Assembly (NCBI GenBank): GCA_964035795.1
Contig: OZ038321.1
Coordinates: 17,127,548 to 17,191,547 of the forward strand
Reading direction: 5' to 3'
Origin: Pterobdella sp. o SKG-2022
Taxonomy: Eukaryota > Annelida > Clitellata > Hirudinida > Piscicolidae
Length of the DNA stretch: 64,000 nt
The notes beneath the pieces were generated by a model. The model was given only the letters and a program-made list of their open reading frames with translations, searched no databases and had not been told where the DNA came from. This document shows, piece after piece, positions 50,523 through 62,342 of the stretch; the stretch's first letter is position 1, and every line of letters begins with the position of its first letter. A program made the position numbers and the translations under genes.

Positions 50523-51902
50523 ATGTGCAGATTGCTTCAGTCATAATGAATGTCCTGTGTTTCCTATGTGAAATTGCTTCCATGCCCACAGTTAAATAAA
50601 AGTTGTATGAAGTTATGTTCAAAATGTTCATGAAGGACAGAAGTACAGTATGTAGTGAAACTAGGTTATCAGTGAATATACAAAATAAGGTAGGAGAAAT
50701 TAGTGAAAATCTTATCCATTAATTAGGTGTATTTTTAAATTTTAGCTGGTTCTTTAATTAAAAATATTTTTAAATAGTCAAAATATCCGAAGGTTTAAAT
50801 GAAATTTTGCAAGTATTATTTCTTCCATTTGGTGTTGTGCACTTATTTAAGAAAATAAATACCTATATATTTGATAAAAATATTTGTATATTTATTATTA
50901 TATTGTTATTATTTACCTTTTGATGTCTGAATAACATAAATTTTGCTTCACTAAACAAACATCAAAATCAAGCCATAACTTTTAAACTCAAAACTATTCT
51001 CAACATTGAGAAGCGAATATTACCAAGAAATTCATCTTTTGTTGTTTTACACGACTTCGCTTTGTTTACCTTCTTATAAATGGAAATTTTCAAACAAGTT
51101 ATTATGGTAAGAAGAATGATAAAGACAATAAAGAAGATAAACGATAAACTGGAAATAAATAACGCAAAAAATGAGTTCTATGCTGAAGCTTACAGTTTTT
51201 GGTTGTTAACGTTGTATATGCTTTTCATTTGTTCCACTTTTTCTATCAGTTTCTTTTGTTTTTTTTCACATTAATCTACCTTTCTATGAAGTTGTTTTCT
51301 ACTCATCATACATCTTTATTATCTAATTACTCCATTAAATCATTATTTTTAGTTTTTGCACGAATTAATGAGATAAAGATAATCGATAAAGACGTAAATC
51401 CTTCAATACAACTACCTGTTTTACATTCTAGAAATTTTCAATAATTTTAGTTTGTAGTTTATTAAAATTTCAAAACAGTAAGTGCCTGTGTTAAAAATAA
51501 CTTCAAATTGATGCACTGTTAAGATAAAGAAGAATCAATAACATTGGAATGGCTGATCAAATCGCAATTAAACATTTTGAAACAGACTGGAATGAATGAA
51601 TTTATAAAAAATCAGAGTCATTTAGAAAGTACTGATACATCGTTTCAAATCTTATTTTCTCTACTTTACCAAGCTCGAAGCACAAAAAGCTGTATTTTGG
51701 TAATATAGCATTTTATTATCATTTAATGCCAATATTAAGTTTTTTTTACTCCTTTTTATTAAATATACTTCACCATTTTAACAGAGCACTTGCTTTATCT
51801 ATTGCTGTTTTATTTTTTTGGTTGTTGTTCGAGGTTTTCTTTTTATCGTAAACTTCATATAACTTCGTTTTCATCGTCTTTCTATGAATTTTTCATGAAT
51901 AA

Positions 51903-51907
<5 letters not shown>

Positions 51908-51955
<48 letters not shown>
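51908..51955. repeat. (TA)n microsatellite
   Basis: About 24 TA units followed by a short ACACAC stretch. Confidence 0.97.
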
Positions 51956-51961
<6 letters not shown>

Positions 51962-53224
51962 ATAATCTTTAAGTATTTTTTTTCTTAAAAATATTAATGA
52001 ATTGGCTTGATAACACCTTTTTTGAAAACTTTTTCAAATCCTGGATCTATATTTTCAGCAAATAAAAACAAAGCGGTGCTTCGAATAAAGCTTTAGGAAA
52101 ACATGAGCATAAAAACATCCTGGTAATTTTGTGGAGGTAAAAGAAGCAACTTGAAATGCTTCAAATACCGTTACGAAACTTCAGGGCGATGATTAATTCT
52201 CCTTTATTGACGCCGCGAAGTTTTAACAGAGATATCTATCAACAAATTTATCCTTTATTTAAAACTTAATATTCAAAAGAAAATGGAATTTTTATTGCAT
52301 TCTTAAATAGAATGAAGCAGAAATAAAAGTAATAAAAATTTCCTAACAGTCAAACATTGCTATAGTTTAACAGTTGTGTTATTTTCAACGAAACATGAGC
52401 CATAAGATAGTGCTAAATAAAAATTTTTGATTTGTATTAAAAAGGGTTTTAATGCATTCTCAGATTCGATTTTTCACTCAAAAATATAAATCAATCAATG
52501 ATTTTCACCTTATTTTGGGCAATTTAAAACAATCTTTAGCTACCGAGGTTTTGATGAGTGTTTTGACATGGAAGTAATGATGCTTTGCTAAAAAAGTTAT
52601 TTTCTTCGACAAATGCTAATACATGATCATACTGAAAGTATTTATATATAAATACAACATTTTTTCCAGCATTATAACTCATGCTAGTGGAAAAAGCATA
52701 TACAAATTTGTTAAATTAAAGCACGATATGTAAAATATATATTATTGCGGAAAATTTCCTAAAAAATTTTGAACTCGAGGTTGAATATAGAAAACAATTT
52801 GGACCAAAAAATTCAATCTACATGATAAAACAATACATAAATAATCAAAAGTAGAAAAAGACAAAAAAGATTGAAGAAAATAATTGATAGGGTAACAATA
52901 GGTAGTTTGAAGAAGAGTGGCAAGGAACATTCACGGAGTATGCATGTTCAAGTGATGATGTGATAGAGCTGCTCGAATGCCTGGATTCCTTGAGATACGA
53001 TTGATTGTTTAATAATAAGTTAAATTAGGCTATTGTATTTGGATAAGGTGTAAGATAAAAATAAAATCTAATCAGCTCATACTGCTGTACATGTCCCAGT
53101 AACTGGAGTTGACAGCAGTCGGCCTAGGCTATTGATACTATTATAGAGTAATTTATAAAATAGTTCATTTATTTAGGGCAATTTTTGTAGACTGCCAGCT
53201 TGAACTAACGTTCAACTTGAAAGT

Positions 53225-53405
53225 CGGCCCCTATAGCTCAATGGTTGAGCATTAGACTAATTATCTAAAGTTATCGTGTTCAATCCCGCGTGGGCCGGCA
53301 ATTAGCATCTGTTCCACAGTGTGTTTTCGTTACATTAAATTTTTAGCAAGCGCTTTGATCTATAAGAAAAAGCGCTTCATAAATACCGAATTACATTACA
53401 TTACA
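53225..53405 (+). mobile_element. tRNA-derived SINE, copy 3 (family A), most complete
   Basis: The head is GGCCCCTATAGCTCAATGG with TTGAGCA (box A), arm TTAGACTAATTATCTAA, and box B-like GTGTTCAATCCCGC ending GGGCCGGC. The body is AATTAGCATCTGTTCCACAG, TGTGTTTTCGTTACATTAAA, TTTTTAGCAAGCGCTTTGAT. The end is AAGCGCTTCATAAATACC and three ATTAC units. It matches the minus-strand copy at 385-573 over its whole length, so it is a good reference for the family in this genome. Confidence 0.88.
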
Positions 53406-53915
53406 AAGTATCAAAATTAAGATCCGCCGTTCCCACACTTGAGCGGTTTGCCTTGCCGTTGTCAATTAAAAAAAGATCAACCGCCAAGCCAAGTGACAAC
53501 GATACCGAAATATCAGTTTCTCGATACCTGCTACCTAAGTCTACTGTTATCCAGGTTATAGCAAAAAAGCAATCTCAATTTGGACACGTTGAGTTTGGTG
53601 CAGTTTAAAGTCATGCCCAGAACCGATGTGAACACTAATAATTGGTTGAACGGAAATAAGTTCAAATATAATAAGATTCATTTAAGTTAGCCATCAAAAT
53701 ACACATGAATTTAAATATTAACCAATCAGCCCCGACTTCTACCCTCTTATCTTCTCCCAAGCACATAAACTTGATTAAGATCGATAAAAAAAATTCACAG
53801 CGAGTAATGACTCATAAAAATCTACAAAGCGTTGCCACAAACCTTACAATAGTCTTGAAAAGAAGGACATTTGACAGTACCTCTATGCAACCAGTACTCA
53901 GATGTTATAGACACA

Positions 53916-56900
53916 TTAACGATAGGTTGACGCCTGTAATGGTGGGACTCGTACACCAAGTGTTTGTGGGCCCCAGTGGAGTTTTCGAAGTGGTAGCTGC
54001 CCACTGTGCTTTGAATCGGGTTCGCAGGACACCATTGTAACTGCTTATGTATCAATATTCCTAATCTCTTTGCCTCGTGGTCACATACGTACTAGGGTTG
54101 TTTTGATTGAGTAATGTCATATTAATAGTGAGATCTTGGATGTATTTTTAAAAAATCAGTAATTGTGGTGATTTTAACTTTAAAGTACATTATCTTAATC
54201 GGATTCACAAATATTGCAAAGTGAAAATTAGTATGATAGAAGAAATAATTCTCTATTTAAAACGTTATAAGCTCACTTTATAACAAGCACTTCCATAACT
54301 TTGAACCTGTTGAAATAAATTTTTTCATTTCTATCATTCAATAAGAATTCTTAGATACTTTTTTTAAAGTATCATTGTATGAGAATTTTTGAAGAAAATT
54401 CCAAATGTTTTGAAACTAGCCTTTTCATTATAGTTTGAATAAACTATGAATCTCCATTATTGAAATATTAAAACCAAAAAAATACTCAATATAAAAATAC
54501 ATAAAATGTCTTCATTATTTCGAGACAATTTTTAAAAATTAAAAATACTGATAATGCAAAAAATGAACTAATAATAATGATGTTAAGAAAAAATCTTAAA
54601 AAGCATGCTAGAAGGAAGCTAGAATACAAATAATAAGCACCACAGATGAAATCATATTGGATCAAACACAAGGCAAACATTGAAGCGGTAGACCTGATGG
54701 TGGTCATTGCAGTCATCCACGGTCCAAGGAGAAGGGTGCTCAAAACACCTTGATTCATCCCCGTATGACTCCAGCAGTAGGTTGCTCTCAGGCACTTGCA
54801 AAGAAGTTGATTTGATGATTTTTATTAAAGATTTTATTATAGATAATTGTTTTATTAAAGAAGGCTCCACAATAGTTTCATGATATTCATATACTAGAAA
54901 AGTGTTTGCAGTTCATATAAGCTGAAATGATCTAGAAAAATTAAAATTTTCCTTTGTAATGTTGAATTCTTAACTGTCAAAAGACTGAGTTTTTTAACAA
55001 TTTTGTTTCAGTTGTTATACCCAAAACTATTGTTAAACAATAAAATTGCATTACAATAGATGTTCAACATACAAGGATTATTCTCCACAAGAAGACATTT
55101 GGAACCTCTCAACACCACATCCCCATCCTTCCAATTGAACTCCTTTGGTGAATATAAATCAAATTATAATTAAATATTAGCTAAATCATCATATATTGTA
55201 TCTGCAAAAGCTGTTTTTTTAATGAATTGAAATGCCATAAAACAATGAATTTTTAATATAAAGATTTCACCCAGTTAATTAATTTAATAATAGAAATACA
55301 AACTAAAGACCTGTACATAAGGACAATAATCAGCCAACAGCACTGTTCCTCCGTAGTGGGAAGGATCAGTGATGCCTGGAAGACTCTTGAAGTTCTGAGG
55401 TAGTGGTTATAATGTTTGACATGGTGATAATGGTGGTGGTTGAAGTAAGGGCGGTAATGATTGTTATATAACACTACGTGAAATAAATATGCTAATGTAA
55501 AGGCATAATGGGAGTTATGCACATATTTCGTCCAATTTATTCTTTTACACCATATTCAAAAAAATAAGAATTATATAAAATGTAACGCTTCAAAATTAAA
55601 TATAATAATTTTAATCAGAATATTCAATCTTTAAACAAAATATTAAGAAAAAGTATAGTTTGAAACAATACGTAAGATTTTCTTACAATAATCTCAGTGA
55701 CTTTGATTAAATAAATACTTAGTGTTTTATATAGTAAGGTAAACAAAAACAAAGTATTTATTCATCAAAGCTTTTCGTGAGTCTAGCCTACATTATCAAG
55801 TGATCCCTTGATAGAAAAGCTTTGTGACTTTTATGAATGTTTTTGCTTATTTTACTATTCAATTTAGGCTATTCTACGTCATACGTAATGGTTGTTTCCT
55901 ATAAAATAATATACACCCCACAATCTTATGAGCATTCATTCCCATTCAACACCAACCCGGTACTGCAATGGTAGAGGATTGTCATACTGCACCAGATTGC
56001 AAATTCCAACAGCCGTGAAATCCTCACTACAGTAGGTGATGGATGATGAGGTTTTTGCCTGCATACAGTAAGGGTGGACGGATTCGTTCCTGAAAGATCA
56101 TGTAATCATAAAAATACCTAGTGCTATATTATTCATCTTCTAATGGATCTTTCAGAAACCTACTTCTCAAGTTGCCTATGAATCCAATCAGAGCAACTTT
56201 TTTCCGCAAATTCACATCCCAGCTTTCTCCCCCATGCCAACGATCCAGCCATGGAGTAGTTCACCCTATACCAACTGATGGATGCATGAGAATCACTGAG
56301 CTTAAAGTAATCAAATATTTTCGATTTTAAAGTAAAAAAAATAGGTAAAGTTCCAAAAAAATGTATAGCATCTTTATGTATTTATGTAAGTCGACCATCA
56401 GGTGTTTCAAATCGGATTTTGAAGGACGCAATCGGTATTCTTATAATAACATAACATAGTTTTAAAACTAAGCACTAATATTTTTATTCGTGATCTCTAA
56501 TATTCAAATATTATCCAAATACCCAGTGTCTTCAAGGAGGGCCAATGTGATATTTGAAACGACCAAGTTCTGAGTGAAGGTGCCTGTCATCAGTTCGTTC
56601 TGTCCATGGGACGTTCAATGCTCGAGTCATTAAAAGTTTTCAAAATTAAGTATTATTTAGTGAATAAAGATTATTCAAGTCAATATGAATTAGTTTAGGT
56701 CGATCATCAATTAATTTAAAAGTTGATCAAAATTTAAACACAATTTAAAAAAAAACCATCAAAAAAATGTAATTAAAGTCTTTAGAATAATGATAATGTG
56801 CCGATAACTAATAGAAACATGACAGACCTCAAAAAGCCTTTTCTCCCAGTGAGTGAGTAAGGTTCCTACAGATCCTTGGTCTTCCAGCTCTGCTCCTATC

Positions 56901-59900
56901 AAACTTGAACAACCAAAGTGTTCTTTTACCGCCGCCTTATGGGGATGTTGATTAGGATGATAATTACGTTTAAACCAATCAGTAAAAAAAAACTTTGAGT
57001 ATTAATTATATGAAGATGCGAGTTCACGATATCGTGGTAGATTAAGATTTTAAACACTTGAATTTTCTCACTATATTGAACACGATTTGCAGATATAAAA
57101 TGAATTGTTTGTAAATTAACAAATTCATTTAGCTGCATTTTTATTTTGTTACTTAATTTCATGAAACATGTGCTATGCGGTGGAAGCAAGGGCATGCTCC
57201 ATTGCGCATTTTTTTTGCTCCAAAAAATTTTTCATGAATACACACAAAAAAGCAATGGCTCTCAGTCCATAGCAGCTCTTGAATGGGCAGAGGGTGCTAA
57301 AAATTAGTGGCCTTTCTTTTTTTCTTTTTGTTGTTTTGGAAGGTCTTTTGCTTTTGGTAATTTTAATATTGAATCTTTAAATAAAAAATTTATGGAGGTA
57401 TGTGAAGAGTTGTTGAGAAGATAAGTTGGTATTTACTGTATCCAAAAAGTGAGATGTAGAGGCATGGGTTCAAAATTCGCAAGTAGTTTGGATAGAAGGT
57501 TTAAATTATGGTGGTCTAGTAATGAAGATGTGGTGTAGAAATATTAGTTAGAGGGGATTTATGTATGAATTTTGTGGAAATAAATAGGATATCAGATAAG
57601 TTAATGTTAGTGCTAATTACATTTGGCAAAAAGAAAGTAAAAATTGTTTGCGCTTATGCCCTACAATGTGGAAGATAGATAAGCGAAAAGGATAAGTTTT
57701 ATGAAGAGATGGCAAGAGGGTGTGAAATAGAAAATGAAAATGAAGTTTTGATTTGCTTAGAAGATTTTAACGGACACATTGGCAGAGGTTGATGGGTTTG
57801 AAGGTGTCCATGGAGGTTTTGGAATAGACAAGAGAAACGCGGAGAGTAGATTGCTGTTAAAGTTTTGTATTGAAAAAGGTTTTTGCGTGGGTAATTGTTG
57901 GTTTGAGAAGAAGGATAATAGGAAGGTGACATTTAATGAAGGGTGTGGCTGAACAAAAATAGATTTTGTGTTGAAGGGTAGTTATAGAAAGTTTTTAAAA
58001 GATGTAAGAGCAATTGGGGGTGAGCTCCAACACAAACTATTGAAGGTGGTTTTAGATGGAAGATGGATTAGGAAAATCCAACAAAGCCATGCCAAAAAAG
58101 TATCTCGCCCAAAAGTCTGGCAGCTTTTGAATGATGAGATAAAAGCAAAAATGTTTGAAAAGATGTAAGTTTTGTATTAAAAAAACCCATGAATGAAATG
58201 CATGGCTAAAATATAAAACTTCTGCTCTAAAAACTACTGAAGAAGTTTGTGGAGTGAGTAGAAGTAGGCCTCAGCACGATTCAGGTTGGAATTTGATGTT
58301 GGTGTAGGTGTCAATCGCGGTTATTGTTTTCAATAGTGCTAGATGTATTGTCTGAAGACGGAAGAAAAGCTGCTCTATATGAACTGCTTTATGCAGATGA
58401 CTTGGTCTTGATGGCAGAGGCTATGGAAAACTGGAAGAAAAATTCATCTGTTGAAAAAGATCTTTTGAAGAGAAAGATTGAAGATTAATCTTGATAAGAC
58501 AAAGGTCATGGAGAGTGGCGGTGGTAGTGGGGTTGTTGTTTTGGCTAAGATTGATCCATGTGGTTTGTATGGTAAGAGGGCAAAAGTAAATTGTGTGTAA
58601 GACATGTATGAAGTGGGCTCATGCACAGTTTCTAGGGTAAAAAAAGTTTCTTGTAGGATAAATTGAAATTTTGAATGCAGGGTTTGTATGAATCTTTCAA
58701 ATAAAGAATTTAATGTTTCGAATGGCTGTCTGAGTGAGTTGGAGAGGGTAAATAATTATTGTTATCTAGGAAATAATATGAAATGTGTAAGAGGAAGTGA
58801 ACTGGCTGTTACACGAAGGATAGGACTGGGATAGAAAGCATTCAACACTATGTCTTCTATCTTATGTGGTAAAAGTCAGAACATATGGCTCGGAAACTAG
58901 AGTGGTAAAATACGTTGAAGAAAGTATTTTGAGAGAAGCAAAAAAACGGATTCTTTGAATGGTGTGTGGTGTGCAGCTAGCTGATGGTGTGAGTATATAA
59001 GATTTGGTGGTTAGATTAGGGTTGGATAGTACGATTGTTGAAGTGGTTAGACAAGGGAGTTTGAGATGGCTGGGTAGTGTTGTAAAAAAAGGAAATGTTG
59101 ATTGTATTGAGCAGGCGTAAAGGTTTGGAGTAGAAGGTAGTGGAGGAAGGGAAAGAACAAGGTTAGCTTAGAAAAATATGATGGAAAACCTTTGTCGTTG
59201 GATCGGGTTAGGTCTAAAAGATGCCTACGACAGGTTAAAATTGAGAAAAAGTGTTAGGTCATTGAAAAAAGTCAGTGATCTCTTGGAAAAAGAAAAAATT
59301 TTGACTATAATAAAATGATACTTAAATGAGATTTAATCAAAAGTTCAAGAAAGAAATGTATAACCATCAATAACCCCTGATTGATCAATATTAGATAACT
59401 ACATATACTAAAGAAAACTACTAACAACAACTTTAGGGGTAACCAAATAATATAGAGTTCTGTTGAAGGTACGACCACCCACACGCCAATCATTCTTCAC
59501 CACAGTTTTAATCACCTTGTCACTCCATTCAAACCTTTTCAATCTTGTCAATGATGAACATCCATAGGTAAAGTTTTACCACTTTTGAATAAATAAATTT
59601 TTTCATTTCATGGAATAACAACATGTTTAAGAAAAAAGTGAGATATAAAATTAGTGAATTTCTATAAGTTAAATAAAGCTGTAAATCATAAAATAACGAC
59701 AATTTTTGAATTTTTTATTTTGACGACGCTTTACGATATATTCTATACTATCATCAGGTAACTAATATATCAAAAAGCGTGTTTTTATTATTACAATTTC
59801 GAGGCTAATTATACATAATTCAATAGAGCTCTTATAATTGTTATAAAAATAGGCAGACTTAATATTGTAGTGTGGTTTGTTGGTGGCTGGAGATCTGGGA

Positions 59901-62342
59901 GTCAAGGGATTTCCTAGCGAATCCCTATAAAAGGCAAACAAACTGGAACTAAAGCCCTGAAAATTTTATTTTATTATATCTTTTCAACTTAGACATACCA
60001 TATACAGTAAAAATTTCTATTAGAAGACAATGCATAATAAACCGACCAAGGCATGAAGTATTTCGTGCTTAATCGTGTATAACATGTGGTGGTAATCCCG
60101 GGACATTGTTGATATCTCTTTGGGGCATATGTTTACATATCCTGCTACTGGTCTGTTACCCAATCAATTAAATCGTAGTTTATAGTCAGTTTTTTTGAAT
60201 AAAGTTGAGAGTTAATCAATAGTAATAAAATCATACTAATAATAATTATAATTGCATATCTATATGTAGTTTGATTTACCCTCTGCAAAAGTAAATAGGC
60301 TATACGCAGAATGATGATAATTATTATGAATATTTGTAATTACAAACAGCATTAATAAATTTCGGAAATTAATAATATTATTTTTATTTATTATCACTAT
60401 GGTTAGTAATATCAAGTGAACTAGCCTGTCCAACGAGGTTTCAAGTCTACAATAGGCTGCATAGGCCACAGTGTCAGGCACTAAACATCTGCCATACATA
60501 AAAGCTATTCATAAAGCATAATCAACAATTCATCATCACCAGATATTAAACAATTAAATGTGATTATTATTAGAAATAAAGATACATATTTTATCAAATT
60601 CTCATAAGTCGTTACTTCTTTACAAAGATGAAAAATAATTTATTCAGGCATCATTATTTAAACAAAGTAGCTAAAGGCACTTAAATTTTTTTCAAGAAAA
60701 TAGAGATTTTAAACAATAGGAGTTATTCAAAGTTGCAATAATTATATAATACTAATATCATTAATAATTATGCAGAAAAAACTATTAATGTTCACAATTT
60801 ACATCAGCATAATGAAAATTCATTGATATTACACATCTAAATGAATAAGGGAAACACAAAAATATATCTAGTGAATATTTTCATCAAAACACCAAAATGT
60901 TTCTGTATTAACTATATATCATCACCAGTGACTGATGATATACACCTGAATGAATTTAACACACATACTCAGCATAATATGATAAATATTTTCATGTAAT
61001 TGAGATCCACACATAAAAAAGTAATATAATATAAATCATCAAAACATTGAAAGTAATGACACAAAGAAATTCTGTTTTGAAAACTGTAATAGTTGTCTTT
61101 TTAAATTTCTGCTATTTTAGTGTTCATGGTGTTTAAATGCATTGAGGCCACGTCAGTAACTTATTTTTTAATTGACACCATGTAATAATATAAAAATATT
61201 GTTTGAGATCATTTTAAATATAAATACCTCTTCATATGGCAATAAAACAATATTTATAGTGATGAAACCTTTCGGTGTTTTTTGAAGAAGCATACAGGAT
61301 GAAATGAACACCACTCAAACCCTTTCCTGACTTCCCAGCCAACTCAAAAGACCCTTCTTTCGATATTTGCATACAAGACTGTAGAAATAATTTTACCAAT
61401 ATTATTGGAGAACAATATAATCAAATACAATAGCATTTTATTAGTTTAAAAAGTTGTTTTAAAAAATTGTAAACATGATCATGTCGAAAACAATTTTTTA
61501 ATATTTAAGCTATTATATAGTAAAAATCAGTAAATCATTTGAGCTAAATTAATCAAAAAAACATGCATCATGTCAAATAGCAAAAGTATCCCACTTCAAG
61601 GTGGTTGTCAGGAACCCGAATGTCTCCACAAAAGGTTTCATCAGTGCACCCATCATAACAATATGGAGCATTTATTTCTTCATCGTGGTTTCTGTATAAA
61701 ACATGAGTTTTTTTATGGTTTCAAGTTGTAACTTTTATATTTCAAAGATTGATAAAGTGGGAATTTCTTATAGAATAATAGGTTCAAAAGGTTTAACTTG
61801 AATGGTAAAATAATGTTTGAAAGTTTTTTATAAAAAAACAAACTCATCTATATTTTGTCTATATTTGTCCCTGTATCGAACCTTGTCTGTTCTGCATTGT
61901 CTGTGAGTGAATTATTAATTTTAAATATAAATTATATAATCAAAAGCTGATTTTTAAACCTTAATAACTTAATAGTTGAAAATGTATGTTTAACAAATAG
62001 AGTTTGACTCCAATAATTGACAGCTTCTGGAAGAACTTTATTCTATGTAAGTGGAATATTTATTAAGTAACAATTCCTTTTATAATAGATAATTTAACCA
62101 ACTTTAACAAAATTTTTTTTTTCATTAGGTAATTGATTCAATGTTGAATCATAAGATATATAGATTTTCAAATTTTCTATAGTGTGTCTTTTGCTTTTTC
62201 TTTGTGCATCAGTTTTCAAACGCACATGGTGAATAAAATTTTCGTTTATTTTATTTTCTCCATGATGGCAAAAATGTCCAATAATAGAAGTAAACTGTGA
62301 GAGCAATAAAGTGCATACTAAAATTTGTAAACTATACATCAA
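53916..62342 (-). CDS. LMLN: Leishmanolysin-like M8 zinc metallopeptidase, 17 exons
   Basis: Secreted or membrane-associated zinc peptidase of the M8 (invadolysin) family. Exons in order: 62342-62103, 62042-61969, 61900-61844, 61691-61595, 61378-61269, 60488-60426, 60152-60047, 59956-59859, 59543-59432, 56935-56828, 56599-56523, 56274-56164, 56089-55957, 55394-55311, 55142-55073, 54794-54670 and 54008-53916 (about 585 residues). A signal peptide ([17 protein letters not shown]) is followed by [29 protein letters not shown] and [12 protein letters not shown]. The active site is [17 protein letters not shown] (HExxH), with the third zinc ligand in [10 protein letters not shown] and the Met-turn in [47 protein letters not shown] and [11 protein letters not shown] follow. 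All catalytic residues are present. The intron at 60153-60425 has a GC donor. The last exon's frame (HSGQL) is less certain. Intron 9 holds LINE copy B. Confidence 0.93.
55730..55859. repeat. Imperfect inverted repeat in an LMLN intron
   Basis: The left arm 55730-55777 (TATAGTAAGGTAAACAAAAA...CAAAGCTTTTC) pairs with the right arm 55814-55859 (GAAAAGCTTTGTGACTTTTA...TTTTGCTTATTTTACTA) at roughly three quarters identity, with a spacer of about 36 bases. It is probably an old fold-back element. Confidence 0.6.
57015..59330 (+). mobile_element. Decayed non-LTR retrotransposon, copy B, with internal deletion
   Basis: This copy is homologous to copy A from its 5' end (TTCACGATATCGTGG near 57028) to its 3' end (GACTATAATAAAATGATAC near 59305). 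Endonuclease-like sequence at 57350-57800 is broken by stops and frameshifts. At about 58275-58285 it jumps from sequence matching copy A 34335 to sequence matching about 35282, so roughly 950 bases covering the front of the reverse transcriptase are missing. The remaining part keeps [13 protein letters not shown] (an intact YADD), the Cys segment and the C-terminal region ending with [13 protein letters not shown] sequence. It lies antisense in LMLN intron 9 (56936-59431). Confidence 0.9.

Larger units (their letters stand above)
50523..53915. other. Intergenic region between convergent KCNMB-like and LMLN genes
   Basis: About 3.4 kb of AT-rich sequence. It holds a TA microsatellite at 51908-51955 and an intact SINE at 53225-53405. 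Short open frames at 51080-51444 and 52742-52930 have no domain pattern. The stretch 53410-53700 is less AT-rich and may hold LMLN 3' sequence or an old repeat; I cannot assign it. Confidence 0.55.

Noticed and set aside
53705..54040. A 111-codon plus-strand open frame
   Set aside because: It overlaps the last LMLN exon on the minus strand and has no domain pattern; it is the antisense shadow of coding sequence plus open AT-rich sequence.
55955..56085. tRNA-like string CAATGGTAGAGGATT suggesting another SINE
   Set aside because: The minus strand encodes an LMLN exon ([13 protein letters not shown]) in full agreement with the family and phase, so the similarity is chance.
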